Assembly: GCA_036936605.1 (NCBI GenBank) | Contig: JAUPFV010000002.1 | Span: 165,470,813 to 165,534,812, forward strand | Length of the DNA: 64,000 bases | Source: Limnanthes douglasii subsp. nivea | Lineage: Eukaryota > Streptophyta > Magnoliopsida > Brassicales > Limnanthaceae | Direction: 5' to 3' | Part shown: positions 31,535-43,150 of the stretch, one piece after another | Numbering within the stretch: position 1 is the stretch's first letter | How the letters are laid out: each line of letters begins with the position of its first letter | The notes under the pieces: model-generated | What the model was told of the DNA's origin: nothing | Seen by the model: the letters and a program-made list of their open reading frames with translations, nothing else | Database searches by the model: none | Program-made: the position numbers and the translations under genes

Positions 31535-31956
31535 TAGAACTCTTTGATGTTCCTTTGTGGCGCTATTTGGTGGTTACCGCGGCTAGTTCCTCGAATTTTG
31601 GTCGTTAACACGTGCAATGTGTCATTCATCCCGGCTATAATAACGCGCATGGCCTTCTCCCTGGCATCCCACTCACATACTACCATTAGCCGCTCTTGCT
31701 GCAAGTGTTACAAATGTTGCTCCAATCGCTGGACGGTCGGCGCTGTCCTCATGTTGTAGCCCCCAGTTCTAACTCTTGGTTGTCTTAATTGGGGTATTTC
31801 CTCAACATGGGTTACTTCCACCCCATATGGGTTGGCGGGAGGGATAGAAAGAAGCTGGTCTTGTCCCACCGGTGGATTCGTAGCCATTCTCCAGTGTCTC
31901 GTCTCCCCGCTCTTCTCGAGAACACCCCTCCCAATCCTAAATCTAGTTACTACCAT
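31535..31956 (-). pseudogene. gag: gag N-terminus of T3
   Basis: The minus-strand frame starts at 31956 (MVVTRFRIGRGVLEKSGE) and includes TAPTVQRLEQHL, VCEWDAREKAMRVIIAGMND and LTTKIRGTSRGNHQ, matching the N-terminal parts of the T2 and T4 gags (REQAMHATM.GMNDAIH). It is cut at about 31535, where T4 begins. Its position just downstream of a primer site and LTR identifies it as the 5' end of T3. Confidence 0.75.
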
Positions 31957-31994
31957 GGTTAAAAAATCTTACAACCAAATTATTTTAGTTTAGT

Positions 31995-32011
31995 TCCCAC
32001 TGACGGTGCCA
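31995..32011 (-). promoter_or_regulatory. Primer binding site of T3
   Basis: On the minus strand: TGGCACCGTCAGTGGGA, four bases after the LTR end. One base differs from the T2 site in the CTGTGGG part. Confidence 0.75.
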
Positions 32012-32015
32012 AATT

Positions 32016-32440
32016 TGTTATGGGAATATAAGGAAAATAATGCCAAGAAGAAAATCTTATTAATCCGAAAAGAGAAGTTCAACTTTTTGTAGATTTTCGA
32101 CCTATTTATACAATCCTCTAACAGTTTAGAATTACCACTTAATACATAACTCCACTAACATCGGACGTAGACTAACATTTATGATATGAGGCCTAAATTT
32201 ACGTCCATTAATTTAGTTTTCATGCGTTTAGTAGGTTGACCCATGATTTAATGTTGCTTTCAACCGCTTCCTTAACCGTTCGTTTTGACAGTAGTTCTCG
32301 GTTGGTCTCGCCCATTCTCTTTGCGAAAACCGTCAGTTTTTATCCTTCTGCTAGATTATAACTTTCACTAAAATCTCTTCTCACTCGGTGATGGTCAGAA
32401 CATTTGTTGTTGATGTGGGATCTTGTTTGTCCCGGTTGGA
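32016..32440 (-). repeat. 5' LTR of T3, left part only
   Basis: It ends TCCCATAACA on the minus strand, with a TATA box (GTATAAATAGG near 32100). It matches the 3' LTR at 20418-20845 over about 430 bases and then changes at about 32440 to unrelated plus-strand gag sequence. The missing part is the first ~270 bases of the LTR. Confidence 0.75.
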
Positions 32441-32459
32441 TGATGCGACGAAAAGATGT

Positions 32460-33376
32460 TCCTCTAAAATAGCCATACCATATTCCAAAAGACGGATTTT
32501 TTATCTAAGAAATCCAGAATAGGGTCCCCGTTGAGAGGTACCATATGTCATCCTTAATCAATGACTATCGGCCTATGAGAGCTCAGCCCAACGATTTACT
32601 CCACTGACGGAAACTGTATCTGCCATCTATGATAGGACTAAGAATTGGATACGATACCAGTCCCCACGTATCATGTCATCCCCAACTCCAAACGATTGAC
32701 CATGCATTTTTGCTCTAAGCATAACGATCATGGTCACGCTATTGATGATTGCTAGTAGCTGTAAGAGGAAATTTAGAGGTTAATGGATAACAGAGAGCTC
32801 ATTTAGTTTGTTAAGCAACATAAGTGACATCGCCAAAGCGAAAAACAGGAAGAGTCGTGCCAAAAGATGAAGGAGCTTACTAGGAAGACAAAAAGATCGA
32901 TACGAGAAAGCAACAATGGTTTTTTACGATCTCCAAAGAAGGAACCCTGCCAGGGGGAGATCGGCAATCCAGAAAACAGTTGAAAGCTGACCAAGAGATT
33001 CAATCAGTAAAATACTCCTCCTAAAGCACCTAGAAAGAACCAGTAAGAGAATTCACCTTCCATGATGATGACCTAAGAGGGATCATCACTCCTCATAAGG
33101 ACACCTTAACAATTCACCTAATATTATTTTCAAAGCAAGTTACGATTAAATATTAAACGAACAACCTTACAAATCCACACAGCGCACCTTGATGGGGTAT
33201 GAAGGAAAAAACTTACAATGTGTTAGGGAAGTTGAGCTGATGGTGAAAGTAGGGAATGACATCACAAAAAGAGAGATCAAAACGCTCTTCATGATTTCCG
33301 ACGCCTCGAGCTTTTATCATTCCATGATTGGGCGAACGTGGCTACATAGAATGGAGGCTACTCCTTGCACGAGTTG
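32460..33376 (+). pseudogene. gag-pro: T5: gag C-terminus and protease fragment
   Basis: It reads TPLTETVSAIYDRTKNWIRY, then FCSKHNDHGHAIDDC (an intact zinc-knuckle pattern), a degenerate spacer, and the C-terminal half of the protease: MGYEGKNLQCVREVELMVKV, IKTLFMISDASSFYHSMIG. The catalytic VDGGSS segment is missing (deleted near 33110-33150). This plus-strand scrap may be the internal part of the element whose LTR is LTR-D, cut apart by the T3 insertion; that link is only inferred from position. Confidence 0.7.
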
Positions 33377-34185
33377 AAAATTCATAGATACGCCAAGCCT
33401 GTTAGACAAAAGCGTCAATCAATTTCTGTAAAAAAACAGGAGCTCACTGTGGCCACCGAAGCCTCATCTGCCGGGTTTTCCTTGCACGGTATTATTGGCA
33501 TGAGATGGCTTCAAATGCAGTGAAAATCGTTCAACAATGACATGCATGTCAAAACATTTGCTAATAACAGTCATCTTCTGAGCGAGCCCATGGTCGCCAA
33601 TCTGATTCCCTATTCGAGCCCATGGTGGTTGGAGTGGATTATTTCACTAGATGGTTCGAGCTCAAGATATTATCATGCACCACCAGATAGTGGCACGATT
33701 TTGCATTCCACGTATATTGATAACAGACAATGGCCATGAATTGCAAAATTTTGTGGTCAGTACATTTTGAAAACGCTACGGCATCCTACAACAATTTTCC
33801 ACCCTTATTATCCTAAAAAAATGCACAAGTTGAAGTCACCAACTGTACTATCCTTGATGGGTTCATGAAAAACCGGAAGGAGCAAAAGGAAAGTTGCAGG
33901 ATAAACTCTCAGGGGTGTTGTGAGGATATTGTACCACCCCGCGTGTAGAAATATGGGAGACCTCATTCGGCCTCGTTTACGGTATAGAATATATGGTGCC
34001 AATATATAATATCATCCCAAGCCATCAGATCACTATTTACTCTGAAGACTCGAATAACAAAGACCAAGCCATCAATGTTGATCTCATTGAAGAACAATTG
34101 GATCAAGCACGCATACAAGCTGAACACTACATAAGTCTGATGAGGGGATGCTTCAATTCCAAGTTAGGTTGGAAACATTGGGAAT
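33377..34185 (+). pseudogene. pol: T5: short RT remnant fused to integrase remnant
   Basis: About 50 bases (AKPVRQKRQSISVKKQE) recall the RT N-terminus. They join directly to integrase: HCGHRSLICR, RILITDNGHELQNF (second Asp), YGILQQFST, NAQVEVTNCTILDG (Glu present), SHQITIYSEDSNNKD and LDQARIQAEHYISLMRGCF. RT, both RNase H domains and the integrase end are gone. Frames change at least four times. Confidence 0.7.
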
Positions 34186-34199
34186 ACTCTAGTACGCAT

Positions 34200-34576
34200 G
34201 CGATGACACACTAGGACTGTCATTAGGTCTGACAACTAACACGTGTCATGTTATCAATTTATAAGTAACCATTTGACATTCCCTCTTTCTATCCAATAGT
34301 CATCATCATCTCTCTAACTTCTCTGACCACTTTCTCTTTTATATCTCCTTTATAACTACTCCCTCACTTATTATTTGTGTTTCAAAAATACCTTCTATTG
34401 AAAGAAAGTAACCTTTTCCTAGGAGAATCCTTAGCTAACTTCACTTGATAACCCAGTTTCATAGGTTTCTTCATTTAAAAACCAATTTTTTTGCTACCTT
34501 CACCGCAAAACTCATATTTTCCAGCTATCCTTCAAATGTTATGAACTAATTTGAAGATTCTTCTTCATCTTAGTTT
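34200..34576 (+). promoter_or_regulatory. Likely promoter and leader of the T6 aORF
   Basis: Noncoding. It resembles the region upstream of the T8 aORF (minus strand 53532-53830), including CACACTAGGACTG / CACTCTAAGGGCT and a pyrimidine-rich leader. TATA-like TTTTATATCTCC (34336) and CTTTATAACTAC lie some 210-240 bases before the ATG at 34577. Two related copies keep this layout, which supports an antisense promoter. Confidence 0.4.
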
Positions 34577-37183
34577 ATGAAAAACTCCCCAGCTACTGAA
34601 AGTCAATTTTTGGGTTTTACAGTTACTTGTGAATCAGTGAGAGAGTTGTTAAATATAAAACCGCGGGGGTAATAGACAATTCTCCTCAATGTTCAATAAA
34701 AACTATTGTTTACAGTAATTTCAACCCCAATCATAGTTCCTCTAATTTTCATATTTCATCCAACTCAGAAAGAAACCATTCACCAAAATCTCCTCGATAA
34801 TTGCTTTCACCACCACAACTTCTTACCACAAAATTTCTCACAATCAGTGCCTCAAAATTCTTTTCCGGTATTTAATGGTTCTACATCTGTTTCTCCTTAA
34901 AAGAACTGCAAAGTAACACAAAGCACATAAACTCACAGAAGATCATAAAAAACTTCATCACTTATCAACTCTGATCCACCTCGAATATTACACAAGGAAA
35001 CTCCTCAAGTTCAGTCAAACGTTCATCTCTCCCAAAGTCTTCTTGTTAAAAATAAAACATTCATAGTTATGCGAGACCTCAAAGAAAATAACACTTCACA
35101 AAACACTACCCTAAACACCACAAATAACCCTACACCACCACCTCCTCCGTGAGGGAGATTGTTAAGACCAACTTGGAGTCACAATAAACTCCCTCGAATG
35201 CTCAAGAAGAAAATCTAGTATCGGCCCCAAATCCTCCTCAACTAATAGACGAAGCTTCTGAGGATGAAGCTTATTTAGAGAAAAATTATTCAAATGTCGA
35301 GGCTAAAGAAAGTGGCACCACATCTAGGTCCCATTGGAATCGATGATATTAGAATACTTCAAACTTTTGGATCTCTTTCCTACACAAGGGATACCGAATT
35401 TATGGTTCACGCTTCTGTTAGTGATTATGGATTCTAGACTAAGTCAAACCCCTCTCTCCATCAAAGAATTCCTCACTATAAATGGTCTATTTAAAGGTAC
35501 GGTATTTCCCTTCTACTATCTAACACTTGTGGATGATTTAAAATAATTGATGATCTACTCGAGGGTGTCAAATTATAGTTGCTAAAGTTTATCTTCGTAT
35601 CTGGAGCATGAGAGAATAGGAAGTAAATATCTGAAGAGAACCCTTAAAGACTCAATATTGTTTAGAGAAGTTACAATAAGTTTTACGACACATAGGAATT
35701 CCGAGGAGATACAAAGCTCGCAAGAAGGATGCAAATAATATATTTGCCAAGTTGGCCAGTTGGGAAAAAAAATGAATAGGTAACGGGTTCCAGTCAGATT
35801 TTATGCCTATAAACTTTATCAATAGTCATATGTGGAAGATCTTCCCAAGTGTTGATCTCCTATAAAATTTAATGAAACCTCCAAAGCCTCAGATTGTTGT
35901 GAAGAGATTGATAGCACATGATGGTAAGGTCACTATACCGATGCGAAATAAAACTGAACGCCATATATCCTTAAAAACGAAAGCTGAAAAGAAAAAAACA
36001 ACTCGTACATCTGGTGTTAGCTCTTCAACTGATCTGAATCCACGAAAGAAAGAGAAATACCAACAAGAAAGAAAACAAAGCTAGCTTTCGGACAATCGAA
36101 GAAGAAGTCGAAGTTGAACCTTCTCCAAAAAGAAATAAATCTGACGCCCCAGAGAAAAAACGAACACTTTCAAAACTCCTCCAACTAAGAGGGCAAACAA
36201 TAATTATAAAGAAGCTCATTTGGAAGTGCCTCCCTCCAAAGTGCCTCCTTCCGAAGCTGAAGAGACTGATGTTGTATATCATCGAGGAGGTGACAACTTT
36301 AATTTTGAAGAACCCATTGGTGTAGAAGAACTGCAAGAGCTGTACAGATATATCAATCCCTTAATTCGAAATATTCGAGAGCAACTTCAACAGATTGGAC
36401 ATCAAGTTACTACTCTTCTTCAGTCTGAGATCTTGGAATCAAATCTTCCACCAGCTACCTTATCTTCTACTCTCATGCCTTACAATAATTGGATGGTCAT
36501 CCCTATCGAAGAACCATCTGAAGAAATTTTAATAGCACTGCAACATTTTTTAAAGTCGAAGTAGCAACCAAAACGCTGTGCACATAAGTCGACAATGCTC
36601 GAACTCATTCGGAAACATGGCTAAGGATATGGTTCGATGGAAGAAAGAAGCTGCAAGAGAAAAAAATGAGAGAAATATTTGGCAAGAAATCTGAGGAACA
36701 ATTTCATGTGTTCGAGGTTGACAGGTCGAAATTTATAAAAGGATCCATCCACCTAAACTTCATCTAAGATTTCTTCATGATGAAAAAACAAACGAGCTAA
36801 AGACTTGTCATCAAGCTGAAATAGATGCACTTAAGGCCGAACATTCCATAGAGATATCTGAAGAGAAACAAATCCTATCTTCAAGATTCTTTGAAAAAAA
36901 GTGAAGAAGAAAAGAAGAAGCTGACTGATGAAATGGCTTAAGTTAAGACAACATTTAAAGGAGAAAAACAAGTTTTTGTGAAAACTTCTTAGAATAAGTT
37001 TGGACGAGACAACCTTGCTGTAATAAAAAATGTTGAGGAGCAAAAAAAAATATTTTGCTCCAAGAATTCCACGCAGCTTTCCCCAAAGAAAATCTGTCCA
37101 GTTTTAAGGAATTAAGCCACATGGAAATCTATCCTAGTGAAGCCTTCGACCTTGCACCAACTGATTTTTTGGAAGAGACATAA
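34577..37183 (+). pseudogene. T6 antisense aORF
   Basis: ATG at 34577 gives MKNSPATESQFLGF, and a nearby frame gives TIVYSNFNPN (T8: TIYYGNFDPS). A Ser/Pro-rich part (34700-35150, KETPQVQSNVHLSQSL) leads to the N-terminal domain: ILEYFKLLDLFPTQGIPNLW, FTLLLVIMDSRLSQTPLSI, FPFYYLTLVDDL. Intron 1 has collapsed here (TTACAATAAG...CATAGGAATTCC near 35672). A Lys-rich part (35870-36070), a Pro/Glu-rich part (VPPSKVPPSEAEETD) and a coiled coil (36800-37060) follow, ending EAFDLAPTDFLEET at 37183. Many frameshifts. The function is unknown. Confidence 0.65.
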
Positions 37184-37521
37184 TCAAAAGAAAATTAAAA
37201 TCTCGCTGAGCAACATGGAGATTTAGCCAAAGAGAATGAATGATTGTTGTTTCTTTTGTCTTTGTTCTTTTCTTGTTAAGGACTCATTTTTCTGAAAGCT
37301 TAAATTCTTGGCAATCAAACCTATGTTTAGTAAGATCGGTAATTTACTTCAATGAACAAATACTTTCATCTTTCCTCATTTATTTTCCAATTTTTGACTT
37401 GTCGTTATTACCTCAAACTCCAATATATGTCACAAACGAAGTTATAATATCTTAAACAAACATAGTGCATTTAGAAAACGTTAGAACCTCGAAAACAATT
37501 AGTGTGTTTAGATAACGTAAC
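37184..37521 (-). repeat. T6 UTR with one end of the 36-bp tandem repeat
   Basis: AT-rich noncoding sequence. From about 37457 it contains degenerate units of the type GTGCATTTAGAAAACGTTAG / GTGTGTTTAGATAACGTAAC, which continue at 38200 on the other side of the solo LTR. Confidence 0.6.
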
Positions 37522-38199
37522 TGATGAGTGAATTCCCATCACCTAGTATATCCGAGCAGAGGAGAATGGTAAGAATATATAAATAACTCCAAACTAAGTT
37601 GGTTATTATATAAGCAGACGGTAAACCAATGCTATGCATGGAAAAAAGGAAAGTATGACGTCATCGAGGCCCAATCACAAAACAATGTAGAGCATAACTA
37701 TATGTTTGAGGGCTAGCCGAGAAGCAAGAAAGATTTAGCAAGAAATCTGAGGGCACAACAGATGATGATAGCTCGTACTATAAAGCAAAACTTGGCTAAA
37801 TAAATGTCGCGCTGGCATACCGAGCACGAATCAACCATAAAGGAATATTTAGATCTTTACCAAGAAAAAAAAGAAAATGATGAGCGACTGGGATGAGCTA
37901 AGCAGACGAGACCAATCGAGACCTACTTTTAAAGACAGATAATTATGGAAACTATTAAAAGCCATGTTGAACAAATCGGTCAACCGACTAAACACACAAG
38001 ACTGAAGTAATAGCCATAAAATTAGGGCCCATATCATAAATATCAGTATACGTGTTGAATTAGTGAGAATATGTATTAATTAACTATTCAAAATGACCGA
38101 AAGAATGTATAAATAAGCACCAAAATCCAAGAAATTGTATCTTTTTCTTTCTGATAAATAAATACTTATTACAACCTTTGTTATATTTTTCCTATAACA
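37522..38199 (+). repeat. Solo LTR (LTR family B, 678 bp) with target duplication
   Basis: It starts TGATGAGTGAATTCCCATCA and ends TTTCCTATAACA. It is flanked by an exact 5-bp duplication GTAAC (37517-37521 and 38200-38204). A TATA box (TGTATAAATAAG) lies near 38109. It is nearly the same as the T9 5' LTR at 56152. Both LTR ends and the duplication show a complete insertion that later lost its internal part by LTR-LTR recombination. It landed within the T6 tandem repeat. Confidence 0.9.
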
Positions 38200-38328
38200 G
38201 TAACACCTCGAATTTAATTAGTGCGTTTAGAGAACGTAACACCTCGATTTCATTCATGTGTTTGGAGAACGTAGCACCACGAATTTAATTACTGCGTTTA
38301 GAGAATGTAGCATCTCAAATATAATTAG
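38200..38328 (+). repeat. 36-bp tandem repeat block in T6
   Basis: Units of 35-36 bp start at 38200, 38236, 38271 and 38307 (partial). Each begins GTAACACCTCGAATTTAATT or a variant and ends TTTAGAGAAC. The same unit occurs in T7 (about 41900-42000) and, inverted, in T8 (50466-50660). Confidence 0.85.
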
Positions 38329-38404
38329 TTACTCTTGGTCAACGCCAATGACCAAGATAATGTCAATGCTTTTATTTAAAACAATTATTGGCCAAAAAGA
38401 ATTT

Positions 38405-38822
38405 TATTAAAATCCTCGAATATATACATGACACCTCATTAAAACCTTCTTGGGCCAACCGGTTATGAAAGAGTATGTCAATTATTCAAAAACATTCAAA
38501 AGACAAAACTACTCCCAATATAGCTTTAAATGTTCTATATTCCAAGTATGTTAATGTAATCTACCTTGTTCATCACAAATACGATATGTGCCCGACTTTA
38601 TTTGCTCCATTACCACATAAGCGCCCTCCCAATTTGGGGCCATCTTTCCAAGTCGCTTCTCCTTTGTATGGAGGAATAATTCTCTTTATATTTTGTCACC
38701 TACTTTAAAATCCATCATCCTCACATTTGAATTATATCAACTCCTTATCAAAGTTTGATAATGAGTCATACTCAAATGAGTTCTAACTCTTTTCTCTTCA
38801 ATCAAGTGTAGGTCCGTTCTTT
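38405..38822 (-). pseudogene. pol: Integrase C-terminus of T6 and post-pol motif
   Basis: On the minus strand: YSKEANEETKRTDLHLIEEK, RTHLSMTHYQTLIRS, MMDFKVGDK, ELFLHTKEKRLGKMAPNWEG and AYVVMEQIKSGTYRICDEQG. The family ending (PWN.EHL) has decayed. The noncoding motif AAGGTTTTAATGAGGTGTCA lies at 38431-38450 just after it. The integrase core is absent because the sequence switches to the T7 aORF near 38822. Confidence 0.75.
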
Positions 38823-38834
38823 TTGTCTCTTCAT

Positions 38835-41559
38835 TTGCCTCTTTGGAATATTGAATCTTCTCGACAGTTGCGCAAGGAAACTTCTCAAGTCCATCCAAAA
38901 AATCACCTACCCCAAAGCCTTCCTAAAAGAAAATTTTTTATACATATAGGAGATGATGCTGCCAACATTTCACCTTTTACTACCCAAAATATTTCATCGA
39001 ATCCTTCAACCTCTTCTTCTCCTTTGAGGGAAGTTGTTGAGATAATTATAAAGCCTCAACAAAGGAAAAAAGCCTCGACTCCCAACCTACCTCAACTTGT
39101 AGATAAGGCTTCTGAGGACGAAGCTGAATCTGAAACCACCCAATCAAAAATCAAAGCCGACACTGAAGATGACGCTTCAAAAAATACTGAAGCTAATATA
39201 GAGGATGATGCTTTGAAAGACAATGATAGTGAAAAAGTTAAGTGTGCTTCAAAAACAAAAGAATCGAGGAAAGATATAGGGGAAAAAAACCTCTTATTGA
39301 ACTTCCTGAAGAGCTTGTTGCTTCAGTAAGTGGAAATTTGAACCCACTCAACCAAGAATACATATTGGCACTAAAATTGTGCCATAAATCTACTACCCAG
39401 AGTCCCAAGCTGCCTTCTTGAAAAATAAATGAGGAATGCCAGATAAGATCGTACTTTGTTTTCCGCATGAGGTAGAGACTCCACTTGACCGTGGAAATGA
39501 TAAGTTGGTAGTATATCCTGAAATTATCAACTAGGGTATTCGGTTTCCGTTAGATCCAATGATAGTGGAGTACTTTGAAATCCCACACCTCTGTCCTACC
39601 CAAGCCACACCCAACCAATAGTTCACCCTCCTATCATTAAGCATTGCCTCTACACTTGCCCGAATTCCTCTTTATATTTAATACTTTATCGCCTTGATGA
39701 AACTTTCGAAGGGATCTGTTCTACCTTTACATTATCTCACTCTTGATTATGACCTTATAATAATCGATGACTTGCTCGAGGCTAACAAATTTTAGAAACA
39801 CAAAAATTGTCTTCATTTCTGAGGCATTGGAGAACGGAAATGAGATATCCGAGAAAAACTCATCGTGAATTAACCTCGTCTCGAGAAATAACAGTAAGCA
39901 TCTTTGCTCTTCCATTTTCCGTTGTTGTTCTAAGTATTTTGCTTTTATTATTATTATTATTATTATTAGTTTGCTTATTTTTGTACTGATTCTAGAAATT
40001 TCGAGGCGATATAAAATTCGTCAAACAGATCCAGTAAGAGATTTTTACCAAGTTGGTAACTTGGTTAAAAAAGAGTGAGGAAATGAGTTCCACTCATCTT
40101 TTATGCCTATAACTTTCTCAACAACCATTTATGGAGAATCAATGTGGGAGCTGACCTCTTCGAAAATCTGATAGACCTATCCAATTCTCTAATAGCTATC
40201 AAAATAGTTGTAACACTTGATTGCAAAGTATTTCTTCCGATTCGAAATAGATCAGACAACCACATTCCCTCAAAGAAGAAAAGGAAATATAATAAAAAAA
40301 CAGCTAGCACATCTGGTGCTAGCCCCTCATAGAACCTAAACTGCAGTAAGAGGCAAAGAGGCAGGGAAAATAAAAAATCCTTTCTACTGTTGACGAGGGA
40401 GAGGAGGTTGAGCATACACCAATAAGAAATGAAACTATTGCTTCAGAAAAAAAGAAGAGCACATTCAAGACACCACCACAAAAAAAGGAAAAAAGTAATC
40501 TATATACACCCTTCAAGAAGTGCTACCTTCCGAGGTTGATGAAGCCATTGTGGTGGAATATCAGCAAAAATAAATTGCACTAGACAGTTAGTAAGGAGAC
40601 AATGAGCAAGGAGAAGTTGCAGCAAATAATGAGCGAGGAGATGATCACTTTAAAAGTGATAATTTCATCAACATAAAACAGACTCGAGAACATGACAGAG
40701 ATATAGATCGATACATCCAGGATATTCAAGACCAACTACAACAATTCGGTCAAACTACTACCCCTATTCTTCCCGAATTAGCTGGGCCAGAAATATCTTT
40801 ATCACGTCAACCTCTGCTTTGATTCCCTACGTCAATCCAAGGTTCATGCCCACTGAAGAACTATCTGAAAAGGTAAAAATTGTTATTCAACCATATACCG
40901 GTCTTGGAATTGCAACACAAAAGTTGTGCAAATAAGTGGAATCTTCCCAAAGCAAGTTGGAGACCATAGTTAAGTGCATGGTTCAATATAAGAAAGAGGT
41001 TGCAACGAAAAAGAGGATGAGGGAGATCTTTGGTAAAATTGTAGAGGATTAGTTTTATGGATTTCAGGCTGGTAGATCAGAATTTTTCAGAGGTATCATT
41101 CATCTAGAAAACCATCTTAGATCAGTACACAATAATGAGATAGAAAAGCTCAACACTTCTCATAAAAATGAAATAAAAGATATCAAATCCAAACATACTC
41201 GAGAGTTGTATGAGGAGAAACATAGATACTCCACTCTTCAAAATTTATAAACAAGAACGAGAACGAAAAGAAGAAGCTGACACACAACATGGATGCTCTT
41301 AAGACTTAATTCGAGGAGGAGAAAAAGATTGTTGTGAAAGATGGTGAAGATGAATGTAGAAAGGACATGATGACTGCCATTAAGAACACTGAAAAAGCAG
41401 AAGACTATAAACCTACTTCGTGCAATTCATGCCACATATCTGAAGGCTAACATGTCAAACTTCTAGGAATTAAGTCCCATTGGGAATCTCCCTAGTGAGG
41501 TTTTTGATCCAGTGCCTAGTGATTCTTCAGAAGAAGTGGAGTCAGAGGAATTCTCCTGA
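38835..41559 (+). pseudogene. T7 antisense aORF
   Basis: The N-terminal end is lost. A long open segment (38840-39290) is Ser/Pro/Glu-rich: RQLRKETSQVHPKNHLPQSL, STSSSPLREVVEI, DKASEDEAESETTQ. The conserved domain follows at 39430-39860 (IRFPLDPMIVEYFEIPHL, CPTQATPNQ, LSIASTLARIPL, LPLHYLTLDYDL), then intron 1 (39894-39995), a Lys-rich part, a long coiled-coil-like stretch (40670-41400) and the ending PSEVFDPVPSDSSEEVES with a stop at 41559. Stops and frameshifts are common. It aligns along its length with the T6 and T8 copies. Confidence 0.7.
39894..39995 (+). other. Predicted intron 1 of the T7 aORF, with (TTA)n inside
   Basis: The donor AACA-GTAAGC and the acceptor CTGATTCTAG give 102 nt. 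The next exon starts AAATTTCGAGGCGATAT, and T8 has AAATTTTGAGCTGTTAT after its own acceptor. A TTA microsatellite of about eight units lies inside the intron (39946-39968). Confidence 0.6.
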
Positions 41560-42180
41560 ACAATAGAGAGTCGTCTAAAAAAAACTCCAGGGACAAATAA
41601 GTTTGATTTTTCCTTTTGGTTTGTACCCATCATTTAATTATTGTGATATAACTTGGTTTTTACGAATGAATTTTTACTTAATATTCAAAAACTTGTTTTG
41701 TGTCTCATCGAATTAATTTTAATGTAATATGACTTTGTTTGTCCTATATTCCTATTCCTTTCAAACTTATATTTTATAAAAATAAGTAATGTTCAACTCG
41801 AAATTAAACTTTTAATTTTTCAAGTGAAGATACTAGAACATCGAACTTCACTAGTGTTTCAAGAATTTGAACACCATAAATACAAATAATACACTTATAA
41901 AACGTGATAATTGAAAAACTATAGTGCATTTAGACAACGTAGCACTTCGAAAATTTTAGTGTGTTTATAAAACATATCACTTTGAATATGGTTGTTTCTT
42001 CGAAAAGTGCTTATAAGACTTCACAATATTTACTCTTGGCCAACCTAAAAGATGATTAGTCTTTGACTAGTTACCGAAATAATTCAAATACTTATACTTA
42101 AACAACAATTGGCCAAAAATACTTTTATTGATGACTTCTAATATTTACATGACACCTCATTAAAACTTCCCTGGCCTAAC
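41560..42180 (-). repeat. T7 UTR: 36-bp repeat block and post-pol motif
   Basis: AT-rich noncoding sequence. Degenerate repeat units (AGTGCATTTAGACAACGTAG, AGTGTGTTTATAAAACATAT) lie at about 41915-42000. The segment 42005-42150 matches T8 50300-50430 inverted. The motif AGGGAAGTTTTAATGAGGTG (minus strand) is at about 42151-42172. Confidence 0.7.
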
Positions 42181-42241
42181 ATGGTAGGAAAGAGTATGTC
42201 GATTAAAAAGTTTTCAAAAAACAAGATTATTCCCAATACAA

Positions 42242-43150
42242 TTATAGATGTTGTATATTCCAAGGATATTGAAGCATCCTCCCCTGCACATCACAAAGGT
42301 GATAGGAACCTGGTTTTATTCTTTCCACAACTATATAAGGGCCTTCCCAATTCGGGGCCACCTTTCTGAAGCACTTCTCCTTTGTAAGGAGGAATGATTT
42401 TCTTAAGACTTTATAACCAACTTGGAAGTCCTTTATGTTTACCATCAAATTATACCGAGTCCTCATCAGAGTTTGATAACGAATCGTTTTTAGATGTGTT
42501 CCAACTCGTTTATCCTTAATTAGGTCCAAATCTGCTCTTTTTGCTCCGTCATTTAGGTCCTCGAAATACTGAAGCACTCTGTAAGAAGGTTACATAGATT
42601 CTACAGGACGAATAGCATCCATACCATACACAAAGGCAAAATGAGTTTTTTTTTCTGTGGTGATTTTTCAAGGAACCCAAAACCGACAATAAATATTGTT
42701 CACAAGTAACTTAATAATATCATTGGCTTTTGTTCCGGATAAGGGTTCAACCTCTGCCCACTTCGAAAAATAGTACACTGCCACAATAATCATTTGGCCT
42801 CCTCTATAAGCAATAGGAAATAGTCCTACCAAATCCATTTCACGTCTGTCAAAAGGGATGGCTTCGGTAATATACATGAGTGGGACTAGTAGGTATATGA
42901 ATAGTATTGACAAATCGTTGACAAGTATCACAACCTCGAACCAAACTTTTAGCATCATTCATAATCGAGGGACAATAATAGCCTACCAACAAGACTCGAT
43001 ATGTCAGCGCCTTGAATTCACAACGTGTTGAACCCTCACCATCATCATGTAATTCAGATAAAATTTACTGAGACTCCTGTTTATTCAAACAACGCAACAA
43101 AGTCCTACTCAAATATTTCTTGTATAATACCCCATCTAATACAAACATAA
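42242..43150 (-). pseudogene. pol: Integrase of T7, core deleted
   Basis: The C-terminal part is open (42577-42242): RADLDLIKDKRVGTHL, MRTRYNLMVNIKDFQVG, FRKVAPNWEGPYIVVERI, LQYPWNIQHL. Upstream, the core starts FDRREMDLVGLFPIAYRGG and has VAVYYFSKWAEVEPL, with Tyr where the first catalytic Asp should be. The reading passes from CRFWVP to THFAFVYGMDA within 30 bases, so about 300 bases holding the second Asp and the Glu are deleted. The zinc part is barely readable (42960-43150). Confidence 0.75.

Larger units (their letters stand above)
20418..32440 (-). mobile_element. T3: minus-strand Tat-type element, split by T4
   Basis: Read from the right: 5' LTR (32440-32016), primer site, gag start (to about 31535), then the T4 insertion, then integrase (26401-25290), post-pol motif, UTR, aORF on the plus strand, polypurine tract and 3' LTR (21120-20418). 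The two LTRs share long stretches (for example ACCACTTAATACATAACTCC), which links the outer parts into one element. RT, protease and most of gag are missing, probably lost with or before the T4 insertion. The 5' LTR lacks about its first 270 bases. Confidence 0.75.
34190..38822 (-). mobile_element. T6: minus-strand Tat-type fragment (aORF, repeats, integrase end)
   Basis: It contains the aORF on the plus strand, a 36-bp tandem repeat block (split by a solo LTR), the post-pol motif and the integrase C-terminus on the minus strand. It is the same family as T7 and T8. It joins T5 at about 34190 without an LTR, and at about 38822 it switches inside integrase directly to the aORF of T7, probably a deletion or recombination between two neighbouring copies. 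Confidence 0.65.

Noticed and set aside
38200..38328. CRISPR-like array from evenly spaced 36-bp repeats
   Set aside because: The units are contiguous with no unique spacers, and the same block recurs in three copies of one retroelement family in a plant genome. It is a UTR minisatellite.
39946..39968. (TTA)n microsatellite as a feature in its own right
   Set aside because: It is a short local expansion inside a predicted intron of the T7 aORF and is not seen in the homologous copies.
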